64,000 nt of DNA from Margaritispora aquatica (taxonomy: Eukaryota > Ascomycota > Leotiomycetes > Helotiales > Discinellaceae). Positions 23,377 through 34,300 of the stretch are shown here, piece after piece. A program made the translations under genes and the position numbers. The stretch lies in contig VJWN01000018.1 in NCBI GenBank assembly GCA_007644065.1, positions 186,001 through 250,000 on the forward strand, given 5' to 3'. Positions within the stretch are counted from its first letter, which is position 1, and every line of letters starts with the position of its first letter. The notes beneath the pieces were generated by a model. That model was given only the letters and a program-made list of their open reading frames with translations. It searched no databases and was not told the DNA's origin.

Positions 23377-23973
23377 TCATTCCCACCTCAACTCGCCCGG
23401 CTTGCCCTTCTCGCCTGATGCATCCTTCTTATCCGGAGGCTTGTTATCTTCTCCAAATCCCAGGTTCTTGAATTCGTCTTTCGCCATCAGATTCCTGCGT
23501 TGGTGATTCATGTCAGAAAAGCCGCAGAAGGTGGATGGTCAGGTAGAGCGGTGGTGGGAGAACAACACACCTATCCATCCGACATGTCAGGTATGATTTT
23601 GCGAACTGCCTGCACTCGGGATCGTTCATGCCCTTGACTTTCTTCATGCATGCGAGGTAATTGACCATCACATCCTTACATTCGCCTGTCCCTCAGTATC
23701 AGCATATATTCCACATAGCTCTCTCATCTATCCTTCTCCACGTCTCCATACGTCCCAATGGATCATTCCTCACTCTCTACCCCCAACCTCGCCCTCATTC
23801 CCACAGCCAGAAATCGCACCAGGAAATCGTACCATCATGATCCAACGGAAAGCTACCACGCTCCGGTCTACCAAACATCAGCTTCCATACCCATTGTCCA
23901 AGGCTCGCAGAGAACAAACATACGGCGTAGGCTTCGATGCGACTGCTCGTCCTCCTGGTGCGCCGAAACTCAT
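23377..23973 (-). CDS. COX19: Cox19, cytochrome c oxidase assembly factor (four exons)
   Basis: Assembled from four minus-strand exons: 23924-23973, 23833-23867, 23571-23685 and 23377-23494, with GT-AG introns of 56, 145 and 76 nt. The product is 105 aa beginning MSFGAPGG. It has the twin Cx9C motifs of the family, C-KDVMVNYLA-C and C-RQFAKSYLT-C, followed by the hallmark CRMDRNLMA and FKNLGF. The PERGSFPLDHDGEC lead-in is also typical of Cox19. Cox19 is a small intermembrane-space protein imported by Mia40; it acts with Cox11 in copper delivery to the Cu-B site of Cox1. The Lys/Glu/Pro-rich C-terminal tail is a fungal extension. All exon phases match exactly (17 codons, then 12, 38 and 38), so I am confident in this model. 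Confidence 0.93.
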
Positions 23974-26160
23974 TGTATGGTTGAGTTTATGTGGTGCAAG
24001 TTGAGATGCTTGCTTAGGCTCGGCTTGAAATTATTCGAAGCTATCGATGTCAAAGGTCGGTGCTTGCAAGGTTTCGGGCCGGGAGCCAAGACATCTGGAA
24101 CCTCTTCCCCGGATTTTGGTTCGAGTGACTTCTGATTATGTTTGTATCAACATTTTGTCATTTCATTCTGGAGAGCAGGAAGTAGTTGAGAGATTTAACA
24201 TAAATTCCCCAAGTTATGTGGATGATATCTGTGTATTAAGTTTACGATTGTACCTTAGTTTCTATATTTTGCATCATAATTCAATGACTTAGCCAGAAAA
24301 TCGCTCTGTTAGACCACCGAGCAAGACCCTTACAAACGGAGGTACATAGAATTCACAGCAATGTCTAATATCGACAAGGCCACAAAAAACTTCCAGCCCT
24401 ACTTGAGGCTCGGTCTAATGCACACTGCCTCGATAACCAACCGATCTTTCAAAGCACCCTCCTCACAACGTAGTATTGCTTTTTGCTTTCGCCGAATATG
24501 CTGGGCACAGCCTCGGCTTTGGCAACAGCGAGCACATGGTACTGTGAGACAAAACATCACACAATATCTGCTTCCACGCCTGACATGTTGGACACGAGAA
24601 AGTTCACTGAGTTGGAGTTGGTCTTGTCATTACCCATTTTCTGCATCGGCGTTTACCAAAGTTACCCCAACCATAGCTTGCTTACTATATAAACCCAACC
24701 TTTGTGAACTAAATAGGTACCATTGACATGCTTGGTACGTTAGATATCTACATAGGAAATACCTTCCTACCCCCACCCGAGCTTACTTGACCTTCATACA
24801 TTAACCTCGTTGCACGATACAGTAATCAAAAACATCTCCATCTGCATCTGCATCTATGTATCTTACACAAAGAAGATAAGCGGGTGAACGAGGACCACCA
24901 AACTGCAGTCCAATCACCAAACCGATGACGGAACCACGCATCCTCCACTCTTCTGTTTCGCAATTCTCCGATATTGACGTACCTTCGGTTGTGCCACCAA
25001 ACAATAATCACCCAACGAGAACGAGACCCCGACCAAAACCCCCAACTGATTCGCAAGCACCGCGACGGAAAGACCGGCTAAAGTCAATGGGCATGGAATT
25101 GAAAAGGATGACAGAATAAGCCTTCGCCCAGATCGCCACTAACGAACCACTTTAGAGTCCTTTTCTGGTAGTCCACGCTCTTCAGTTGGCGTCCACCACA
25201 AGTAAACAAGTTAGCAAAACCAAGTTATACCATCACCCTACCGCATGCAGTGACGAGAGAGGACATAGAAGCCAATGATTCGTCATAAAAAGCAAACTTA
25301 TCCAGTTCCTATCCAATCTATCTAATCGTGATCCATAATCGTAACGCATTGTGGTATCTCAAGCCTGACAATTCGTGTTCCATGCAGACCGCTTCTTTCA
25401 TGATTCGTGAGATTTCGCATATCGTCATATTTCCACCTGCAAACAATGGTTCCAATCTAACCTCGTCAAAGCCCACTGATAATGCAAAAGAGAAAAGAGA
25501 GATTCGTTAAAGGCATCCAGTGAAACTCCTAACCCGCATTCCATCTATCCACCCATTTCGTCCCAAATAGAAAAGGCCTCGAGCTAGTGCGTGCAGCCAT
25601 CCCAACCACCCCATCCCCAATCCAACCATAGCGAACAATACGAAGGATCGGGCCTTCCCTCCCCGCATCGTGATACCAAGCAATCGAGTGAAAACGTGCC
25701 GTGTAACGTGGAAGCAAAGCAAGTTTTGGTGTATTCACTTGCTTTAGCGACGAGGAGCTGTGCACAGGGGATAAATATCAGTTAAGATTCTTAGTTAAGG
25801 ATACGTGTGCTTGCATGTGATGACAAGATAAAAGGATCTCCAGCCCAGTTTCTATTCACCAGAACGCGCCCGCAAAAAACATTCAAACTGAGGACCCGTG
25901 TCAAACTAATAAAAAGAGTACAAGAATTGCATGCCATCATCGTAAAAGTCCGAGCATCGTTGCAACCAGCTAGAGAGTGAAAGGAAGCGTTTGGAGATAC
26001 ACGAGAGTGTGCTCGTACATCTGGCAAACGAGACTGCAGGTGACTCGTCCTCTAGAGGTATTCAAGGCCAGTTCGAATTTATCGAATACAAATTCCAGAT
26101 CTATGAAGACCTCTCAAGGTCTTGGCTATCTCCGAGCGAAAAATGAGCTGATTGCCCATT
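23974..26160. other. intergenic, no convincing gene
   Basis: About 2.2 kb upstream of COX19 and downstream of the DUF3824-like gene. Short frames exist (for example 24361-24726 and 24925-25119 on plus; 24801-25056 on minus, with hydrophobic runs such as RGSVIGLVIGLQFGG) but none can be tied to a family or a splice structure. A small multi-exon gene like COX19 could still be hidden on minus near 24800-25100. Confidence 0.4.
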
Positions 26161-28503
26161 TCATCGACGCTCATCATAGTAGCCAACAGGAGGAGGTGGC
26201 AGCGTGTTGACAGCGTACGGATTATCATCCACATATCGTGGGGAATCATCATAGTAACGACGGCTGTTTCTAGGCGAGTCTGACTGGTAGCCAGAAGAGC
26301 GCTGCCTGCCCCCTCCGTTCCTTTGCTGTGGATCTTGCTTCAACCTTTGCAATCGTTTGTTGTGACGCTCCTCCTTCTTCTCTCTGAACTCTTTGCACTC
26401 ATGACGCATCTCGTTGGCCTCCTTGATCTCAGAAAGAGCACCCTTGATGCCCAAAGCAGCAATACCAATCGACGCTGCATCCTGCAACGTCGCTTTGGCT
26501 TTAAGCTTACGGGCTTCTTCGGGTGTCATCTGACCTTCTTGCACAGCTTTGTGTCTTGCGTCTCGCTTCTCAATGCTCTGGTAAACATTGTGCGCCGCAT
26601 GGATTGTTGCAACAGTCGCCAAACCAGCTGTTAAAAGTTGCTTACCTTTCATTTTCTTCACTCGCTTCTCATCATCTGTTGAACTTCCAAGATCACTGTC
26701 CGAGGACGCAGATTGCTTGCCTTCAGCTATGCGACGATTCTTGCGACCGTCCTTGGCTCGTGCTGATCGTCTACCATCAGCACTCCTCGAGCCAACGTTG
26801 CTGGAGCGCGAATCCGCATAGCGAGAATCGGCATATAGATCTCTGTCCCCGTATCCAGCATCACGGTTGCTTCTCGATCCATAACCATCATCTGGTCCCC
26901 GGGACCGAGAGCGGTCTCGATCGCTTTTGTGAGATCTGCGAACGCGAGGCTCGTCGTAGTCCGCATCGCGAGAACGATCACGATCGTTATTGCTTGCTGC
27001 TACAGCTCCTGCAGCTCCACCCAGACCTATAGCTGCAAGGCCTTTTCTTGCATAGTCGGTAACGCTCTTGCTTCTCTTGTGACGGTCGCCTCTTGGAGAT
27101 GGACTTCTGCTATCATAAGAGTCTCTGCTACTACGGCGTCTAGATGTACCACGCTTAGAGTCCACGGCTCTTGAACGAGATCGAGAGCGGTCGGTCAACT
27201 TCTTGGCTGCAACAGCACCCAATGCAGCAGTGGCAAGTGCTGCCAATGGACCTCCACTTGGTCCACCTCCTGGGCCCTTGGAACGAGATCGAGAACGAGA
27301 TCTGCTCCCTCTGGTCGATTTTCCATCATCGTCCTCGATATCCTTTCGAGAACCATTGACAGCATAATTTGCTGCAAGTCCACCAACAACTGCCTCGAGC
27401 AAATGTCGTTTGCTGTGTCTATCTGGATCGCGATCGGCCGCAGCATCGATTCCGCCAGCTCCGATAGCTGCTGTAATGATGCGCTTACTGTTACCAGCCA
27501 ATCCTCCTGGCTCGTTCCGGACCCTGAAAGCTTCGGTAGCACCAGCCAGAAGAGCCGCTTTGGCAGCTTGTTGATACTTTGCTGCTCCTTCCGGAGACTT
27601 GCCTCTCTCACTCTTTCCGCCTCTTGATCGTGTATCACTCCGGTCATCGCTACCTCGTCGACTACGAGATCCGCTGCCTTTCGCAGCGGCACCTAGGCCA
27701 GCAAGGCCTAAAGCACCCTCCACAATAGACTTGCGTCGACTCTTCTTTTCCTTTGGTGCTTTGACCTCCTCGTCTGAAGAGTAATATGCTTCATTAATTT
27801 CTCCATCCCGTCCGCGGTGAGCAACATATGTCTTGACCTTTTCCTCGCCCTTTCCAGCGAATTTGTGGTTATAGAGTTCGGCACCTTCATATCCGGCAAA
27901 TGCGCCAGCTGCTCCGATAGCAGCGGTTTGCAAGGGGTTGCGAGATACCGGACGCCCATCTGCTTGTCTACGATCCCACAATTCCTTACCACCTACTGCC
28001 AAAGCTGCACCTGCCACTGCGGTGATTATCTTCTCGTTTCGGGACAGTGACCGGCGACGGGGTTCCTTTTGGACTTCTTGCTCGACATATAGTGCACTTT
28101 TGCGACTATGTCTGTCATCGAAATCATTGTACGAACGCCTTGGATCATCATATCCTCTGTATTGCATCCCTCTCTCTGCAGAGCGGGTTCTAGCAGGCGG
28201 GCCATACCGATCGTCTCGGATTAGAGTACGTTGTTGAACATATGCTCCGCCAGGTGGAGGAAAGTCTCTTCTAACTTCTTCGATTGAAAGATCGCTATCT
28301 TCGCGAACAGGTCGTCGAATTACATCCGTCGTAACTCCGCGCACAGCGTATGGTGGCTCGGGTACAGCTGGTGATCGCACGTAGGTTTCTTGGGTTTCGA
28401 CATAACGTGGTTGTTCGTCTCTTCGATAGCGATGGGATCTATCAGAGCGCTCTGCTCGGTATCGTCGGTCGTCGATGTTGTCATATGGGTCGATTGCTGA
28501 CAT
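26161..28503 (-). CDS. large Arg/Ser-rich DUF3824-like protein
   Basis: Single-exon protein of 780 aa from ATG 28503 (MSAIDPYDNIDD); the open frame extends 17 codons upstream only from a TTG. It is highly charged, with many RS/SR, DR and RY dipeptides, and alternates with at least five short Ala/Gly-rich hydrophobic helices (for example IITAVAGAALAVGG, IGAAGAFAGYEGAELY, ALGLAGLGAAAKG, LAALATAALGAVAAKKL). This architecture matches fungal DUF3824 proteins, to which no defined biochemical function is assigned. A coiled, Lys/Glu-rich segment lies near residues 690-740 and the tail is Tyr/Pro-rich. The Ala/Gly helices resemble glycine zippers and could pack together or touch membranes, but that is inference. 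Confidence 0.78.
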   Translation of the reverse strand: MSAIDPYDNIDDRRYRAERSDRSHRYRRDEQPRYVETQETYVRSPAVPEPPYAVRGVTTDVIRRPVREDSDLSIEEVRRDFPPPGGAYVQQRTLIRDDRYGPPARTRSAERGMQYRGYDDPRRSYNDFDDRHSRKSALYVEQEVQKEPRRRSLSRNEKIITAVAGAALAVGGKELWDRRQADGRPVSRNPLQTAAIGAAGAFAGYEGAELYNHKFAGKGEEKVKTYVAHRGRDGEINEAYYSSDEEVKAPKEKKSRRKSIVEGALGLAGLGAAAKGSGSRSRRGSDDRSDTRSRGGKSERGKSPEGAAKYQQAAKAALLAGATEAFRVRNEPGGLAGNSKRIITAAIGAGGIDAAADRDPDRHSKRHLLEAVVGGLAANYAVNGSRKDIEDDDGKSTRGSRSRSRSRSKGPGGGPSGGPLAALATAALGAVAAKKLTDRSRSRSRAVDSKRGTSRRRSSRDSYDSRSPSPRGDRHKRSKSVTDYARKGLAAIGLGGAAGAVAASNNDRDRSRDADYDEPRVRRSHKSDRDRSRSRGPDDGYGSRSNRDAGYGDRDLYADSRYADSRSSNVGSRSADGRRSARAKDGRKNRRIAEGKQSASSDSDLGSSTDDEKRVKKMKGKQLLTAGLATVATIHAAHNVYQSIEKRDARHKAVQEGQMTPEEARKLKAKATLQDAASIGIAALGIKGALSEIKEANEMRHECKEFREKKEERHNKRLQRLKQDPQQRNGGGRQRSSGYQSDSPRNSRRYYDDSPRYVDDNPYAVNTLPPPPVGYYDERR

Positions 28504-29860
28504 TTTGATGTTGTGGCTCGAGTGGGCTCGAGTACTTGTTGCTGAAGGAGGCAAAACAACTGAATAGCTTTTTTGTATCTATATGATGTTCTTCCTCAAA
28601 GTCGTGAGTCGTAAAATTGTGATTAAAGTGAATCACAGTCGCAAGTTGCAGCTTCGTGTATAGAAATTCGAACGTTTTTTGATGGCGTTGCGACGATGAC
28701 GGAAGTGAGGGGGAAGATGTCTCGCTGTAAAAGAGGCTGGTGGCACCGGGGGCACAAATCAGGTTCCTACTCGGTGGAAGCGCCCTGCAACTTGGAGGGG
28801 ACTTGGAGGGGTCAGTTCAGTCTGCCTGACAAAATCCCCTTTGCCGTTGGGCTCCGAAATACACTCAGTAATTGGGCGACAAAGATGGGTCGTGTATGCA
28901 GGGTTTTTGCTGGATTGCTGGGCTTGAACGGAAAAGTCTCTGACCAATATCTTGCCACATTGATTGGTGTTTCATGCCCTGTGCCGATTGCAATGGTTCT
29001 CCCCTGCTGCCTTCCAGAAGTCGAAGATGGAGGCCTCGATGTCGATGGTCATCGTGCAGATGTGATGCCCGTTGTGTTGTGGTTGCACACCACCTCTAAA
29101 CACATAACCACACCATTAATCGGACTGGTACTCGTACTTCTGCACATAAGGCTCACGAGGCTGTACCACGAGAACAACATGCCATACATACATCACACAC
29201 ACGCACATCCGATGTATTCTCTCACTCATGACCCGCAGAGGTGTCGAAGTTCTTCCGAAGTATCGTTGTAATCAAGGAACGACGTCATTGATTAACATGT
29301 TATAGTTATAACAGATCGTAACTATTGATATTAGAAAAAACTTTCTTTCAATTTCCGGAATGTCAACCACAGAGTAAATGCCAGGAGAGGAGTAAAGGAT
29401 TTGATCTGACAGGGAAACTTGTTTCGATGGTCAGGGACAAAGTTTGCAAGTGCAACTCGGTGGAGGCTGTCATATCATGAGCCAAGCAGCTGCTTCTCTG
29501 ATATGGGGCTGCGCCTCATTATGGCTGAGAATTTGGCCGCAACACCACGTCGAAAAACGGGTTGCCTCGAATATGGCATTGTTGAGAGCAAACTCTAGCT
29601 TCAGCCCTCGGTGAATGAATTCGAGATGTTGCGCTTCTTTGGGTGCTGTTGGTAGTTCAGAAGTTTACAGATTTATCGATATTTGCCGAGGAGACGTTGG
29701 TTGAAGCAGATTCCTTTCGAGTTCACCTCCTAGTCATTCTTTTTGTCACTTGCGAAAATCGAATCTGACAAAAGACAAAATAGGAAGGATATGTCATGTT
29801 TGTCTTATTAAGCGAATTGGAAGTTCTCGAAGGAAATGTGTTTAAGAGAAACATCCAGGA
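28504..29860. other. intergenic, no convincing gene
   Basis: About 1.36 kb. A 191-codon plus-strand frame (28696-29271) starts at ATG but has no recognisable domain. The first few hundred bases must contain the promoter of the minus-strand gene ending at 28503. Confidence 0.4.
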
Positions 29861-30718
29861 CTAAGTCCCTCTTAGAATGTGCTCTAGCTTCTCGAGCGTA
29901 TTGATCTTCATCATGGTTGAGTCTAGAAAGAATTCTTCCTTCTCCGAGTAGTGAATAGCAAACATTCTACAATGTATCGCTGGCTTCACATCACGTATCT
30001 CATTATCTCCTACATAAACCATGTCCGAGGCCTTAATGCCTAATTTTTCAAGAACTTTTGGGAATGACCCATCTATCTCCGGAACACCGAAATAATTCGT
30101 AGTCGCAAGGAAGTCCACGAATTGGGCAAGCTCCAGTTTCTCAATAGTCCAGACCTGGGCATCTTGCGGTCCTTCGGTGATGATGGTTATCTTCTTCCCA
30201 ATCGACTTCAGGTAAGTCAATAAGCTCATCGCTCCAGTTTTCCTCGCTAAGGATGATTCGAGGGTTCTCTTATACATTTCTACAAGCTGATTTAACAATC
30301 CTTCTGGTGCGGGCAATCCCAACTCCTGTAGAACTGCCTCAAATCTTTCTTTACGATAATGTTCAGAAGTTTTCCCATCTGCAAATGCATGCGCTGTCTT
30401 CTGTTATAAGACTCTAGTGTACGAATTTTCAAAGTCCTCGGTTTAGACATCATACACCCTGGCAATATATTGTAAGGTCTCTATTGTTGCTGAATTGGAT
30501 GCCTTCCGAAATTCGTGAAGAGTGTCGTCTAAGTCAAAGCCAAACCAGCTCTTGACAATAAGAACCCGTTGGATCTGTCCAAACATTCAATTCTGGTTGG
30601 GACTAGCGAGTAGAAAACTCACAGCATTGTTGGCGTGGTTCAATCCATCACCTGGGATGGGACTGTCAAATCGATCCTCAATCTCTCCGTAGCTAGAACC
30701 TGTTGTATTTTCTGCCAT
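29861..30718 (-). pseudogene. HAD-superfamily hydrolase with two in-frame TAA codons
   Basis: From ATG 30718 (MAENTTGSSYGE), exon 1 is 30623-30718, then a 48-nt intron (30575-30622, GTGAGT...CAG), then coding to 29861. Motif I is FGFDLDDTL (DxDxT), motif II lies in ITIITEG, and motif IV is VYVGDNEIRDV, so this is a HAD phosphatase of the type that has a helical cap. Between motif I and the cap helix the frame meets TAA at 30443-30445 and TAA at 30414-30416, yet the residues around and between them (RVYDV, TEDFENSYTRVL, QKTAHAFADGKTSEHYR) read like continuous cap sequence. Both codons are one C-to-T step from CAA. A 57-nt stretch from GTGTAT to AACAG could be an in-frame intron removing both stops, but its donor and branch point are poor and it would delete 19 cap residues. 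The gene is either a young pseudogene or has an altered cap. Confidence 0.65.
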
Positions 30719-31931
30719 TCCGAGTAGTTGATGTTGTTCGGGCGTGAAATTTGGTTGTTATTTGGGTATTTCTTTGAAAAGCTTGAGGTACTTATCATAT
30801 CAATACCTATTGTGGAACACCGAATGCGGGGACTAGCTTTGTCGCTTGTCAATTCGAAGTCTTGGTGGTCTCAGTACCTTGGGTATTGAAGATGTAATGA
30901 CCACTTAGGCGGCTATGATGATGAATGTATCATTTTCATCGCCTCGGTTACTACAGGTCTGCGGTGAAAGGAAATAGAAGAGATTGTAATCAAATCTGGC
31001 TTCTGCTTTAATTTATTGTAAAGACCTTGAGGCTTGAGCCGGAAGAATGTGTCGCATGAGCGTTGCTGAGAGGAGATTCATTCTCAATTGGTTTGTCTCC
31101 AGACTGAGCCCTGCTTAGAGACTCTTCAGAGATACTTGGGTGAGAACACTTGTTCAAAAAAGTATCATAGTATGTCTTCAAATCCTTGCTTAAAAATAAA
31201 GCGAAGCAACAACTAACCATACAATATCAACAATTTAGAATATAGCAATACTTAAAGTTTCACTGAGCACGAGAGGTCCCTAACATTGTGGAAAATCATA
31301 CCCACTTGGCTTCTACTCACCGAAAATTGCCACCAGCGCAAGCAAGGAATGCATGAAATGCATACGCAATTGAGCCTGCTGCGGCTCTCAGCCTGCAAAT
31401 GATTGTGAACAGTTATTGCTTGTTTGCAACTTGAACCTTCAGGCTTCGATTGAAAGAAAAGGAAAGAAGGGTCTCAATTGGATGCAAGGAGCTACGCCAA
31501 CTTACCCGTCCTTGACACAAACTATCACCCATGATGGCTGATCTCATAATCCAAAATGTCGGTGTCTAAGTTGTACAATCAACCACAACAGTCATCTTTG
31601 GCCTGGGTTTCTGATACTCTGTGGCTCGATGTGGTGAGGCTGGGGTGAGGTGAGGATTCTTGGCATGTTGATGTGCAGCAAGCTAGACATGGCTGAGTGC
31701 ATGGGGTCGAGTAACTGTCCTCGCAAATGTTCCCCCAGTCACTGATTACCCTGCGTTGCTTCAGAGTTGAACCGCGTCGGATTCTATACAAAATGTCCGG
31801 TATATCTCTTACTCCAATGTCTCTGGATCTCTATGGAAAATGAATGAGAGGTTGTGCACCAAATTCTTGCCAGGCAGTACTCTCAAGGCGGAGGGAATTT
31901 CCGATTTAGTGTCCTGACACTGCTTCTGAAA
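30719..31931. other. intergenic, no gene seen
   Basis: About 1.2 kb between divergent loci, containing the promoters of both. Short minus-strand frames (31008-31220, 31579-31791) show no recognisable features. Confidence 0.45.
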
Positions 31932-33714
31932 ATGCCTTTAGACTTCAACCAGAATTACCTCGCTCTGATAGCGTTGGTGGTTTCTCTGGTAGCTCTTTTA
32001 ACCACTGTCCTCCAGTAAGCAATCTGCCAATGGGTTATACTTCCTCAGGGCCCGTACCGTAGCGTGTGGTTCAGGCTGACCAATTCAGGGTACTACAACA
32101 ATATTTCTCAAGCGCAGAGGGATACCGGAGATGTGCCCCCAGTGTTATGGGATTGTGGCACACAGGCACGCATCGAAAACTGCGTTGGCACGAGTTCCGA
32201 ATTGAGGTGGTGTTTGAGACGCCAGTCATACTCACTGCCGCGCCTGGAAACAAAAAAGGGCCACTGAAAAGGAAGCCGATGTACGATTTGGACGGATCCA
32301 TTCAATCCTACAGAAATACCTTGTTGCTGAGTCTGGAGGACCAACAGCATGCGGATGAGCAGGCCGCAGATAGAATACATACGGCTGATGATGAACGAGC
32401 CTCATGGCTGACTCTCATTACGACAATCCAGCACAAAGAGAAGCAATCGCGAATATGGGATATGGAGAAACGAAACGAAACCGCGTTTGGAAAGCTCATT
32501 GGCGCTCCTGACTATCCACTAGTGGTACAGTTGCAGCGCAAAGTTCGCTCTTGGGACTTTATATCGCCAAATATCACGAAACCTTACGCAACATCGGCGA
32601 TTTGTCACCTGGTAGAGATGACATCCATGCTGGGTGTTTATTGGAAGGTTTTTGATCAATCAATGTGGAATCTAAGAGCTGAAGGAAATGGATTTATCCT
32701 AACGTCGACGAATGTTCACGGCCTTGGCGTTATGGTTGTTTTTGCTACGACGGGGAAAAGTCATTTCAAGGAAACACGAGTGATTCCCTGCTACGAAATT
32801 AAGGATCTTGCATTTGGAACTGTATCGAATATTTTTGAAGATGAGGCCTACCTAGCACGCGAGCCAGATGCTCAAAGTCTCGAGCTTATTTTTGGAAGCG
32901 ATGATGATGTGACGAACACTCTAGAGTCTCTTGGCTGCCAAGCGGAAACACTAAAGAAATATACAAAGGACCACAAGCACATCTTCTCTTGTAAGTCTGA
33001 GTATGCGTCCACGCACCAAAACTCAACTAACTCGTCTTCGTAGTATCCTTTGAAATCATTGGAATGCTAAGCTCAGTATACAGGATTCGAGGGTCGAATT
33101 TTCGTATGCTCCCCAACCCAACATCTGACCATTGGTTAAAGAAGGTTGGCAAAAGGGCTTCTTGGAAGGTCGCCAAACTCATGGCAGTATTTCAGCTAAA
33201 GCTCAAAGAGCTTGTGGATAGTGAAGGTTATCACGATAATCATCATATATCCCAAATTGTGAGCAAGTGGAAGGACATTGAGCCAAATTGTACCGACGAG
33301 GCCGAACTTTGTATCGACGTTCGCGAATCCATTCATGACGAGCTAGACAAGCAAACTGCATACCTCCTCACACTCAAACAAGCAGATGTTCTTAGTGTCG
33401 TGGTTGCACATATCACCAAGGTCATCGAAGTGCTGGATGATCCAACCTCACCCTTGAATACGATCGTTCTGGCTAATAAAGAGGAAAGCTTGTTTTCCTT
33501 TTATTTCTATGAGGTTCGACCTGCTGTTATCGGAAATCTGAGGACTGACAAGAAGCCACTTTCGAGGGCTCAAAAGGAGAAAAGGAATATTGTTTGGATC
33601 AGCTTGGTTTTTAGGATGTTGTGCTGGCTTTTGCTACATGATTTTGATAAAGCAGACATCAAGATGGTCCCCTCGGATCTGAAAGGCAGTCGAATGCCTA
33701 TTTACATTGGATAG
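31932..33714 (+). CDS. membrane-anchored fungal protein (modin-like), three exons
   Basis: Exons 31932-32014, 32089-32990 and 33044-33714 encode 551 aa; introns have GTAAGC...CAG (with GCTGAC branch) and GTAAGT...TAG, and the phases match. The N-terminus is a single hydrophobic helix (ALIALVVSLVALLTTVLQ) followed by QQYFSSAEGYRRC and a Trp/Arg-rich segment. The body is soluble and helical, with a second hydrophobic patch near the C-terminus (IVWISLVFRMLCWLLLH). This layout of an N-terminal anchor plus YxSAxGYRRC resembles proteins annotated 'modin' in other filamentous fungi; I am only moderately sure of that name and the function is not established. A 69-codon frame right after the stop (33718-33927) is probably 3' UTR. 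Confidence 0.75.
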
Positions 33715-34300
33715 TTTATGAGGTATACAAAACGATTGGGTAAGATAATGATGGGCATTTTGATGGGAGTTATTGAAGCGATATTGATCATATTCTGGAG
33801 TTGGAAATACCATAATGGCGCTATAGGTCTAACGAAGGACTTTCCGTCTTGGCCTAAAAGAAGTCTGAATCATGACTGCTGTGGTTGTATTTGTTTTTGT
33901 AATGTTATGAACATCAGTGGAGATTAAATAACGACTGGTTAACTTTTTCATTGAGCTGCCTCCTCAGGGCGGCAATAAATCTCATGTGACTTTATCATGA
34001 ACTCAGGTCTTAGTTACTAATATCCTTCTGCAACTTCATCTATTACTCATGAAATGAAGCAAATAACTGCATCTTCCTCTTCATGACATCTATTTCCGAA
34101 GTACATAATAAATAAACAGAGCGGAAACAGGATCTGACTTGACATCGCAGCTGAGCCTCACAAAGCCTCGGCAGGTGACAAGCTTAGCCCCGATTGGGAT
34201 ACACCAGGATTGCATTCTCGTCTCTTCGTCGGCGATCAATATCAACGTAAAGCAGCGTCAACAACGACGGGGGCAAGACGAATGTTCCGTGCACAGTTGC
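33715..34300. other. intergenic / leader
   Basis: About 590 bp between two plus-strand genes. The frame of the next gene is open from TTG 34139 but has no ATG before 34301, so this is treated as leader and promoter. Confidence 0.4.

Noticed and set aside
28696..29271. 191-codon plus-strand frame
   Set aside because: ATG start but no family resemblance; Trp/Cys/His content and repeats look non-coding.
33718..33927. 69-codon frame with a hydrophobic helix after the modin-like gene
   Set aside because: Starts 3 nt after the stop of the upstream gene and is more likely 3' UTR.
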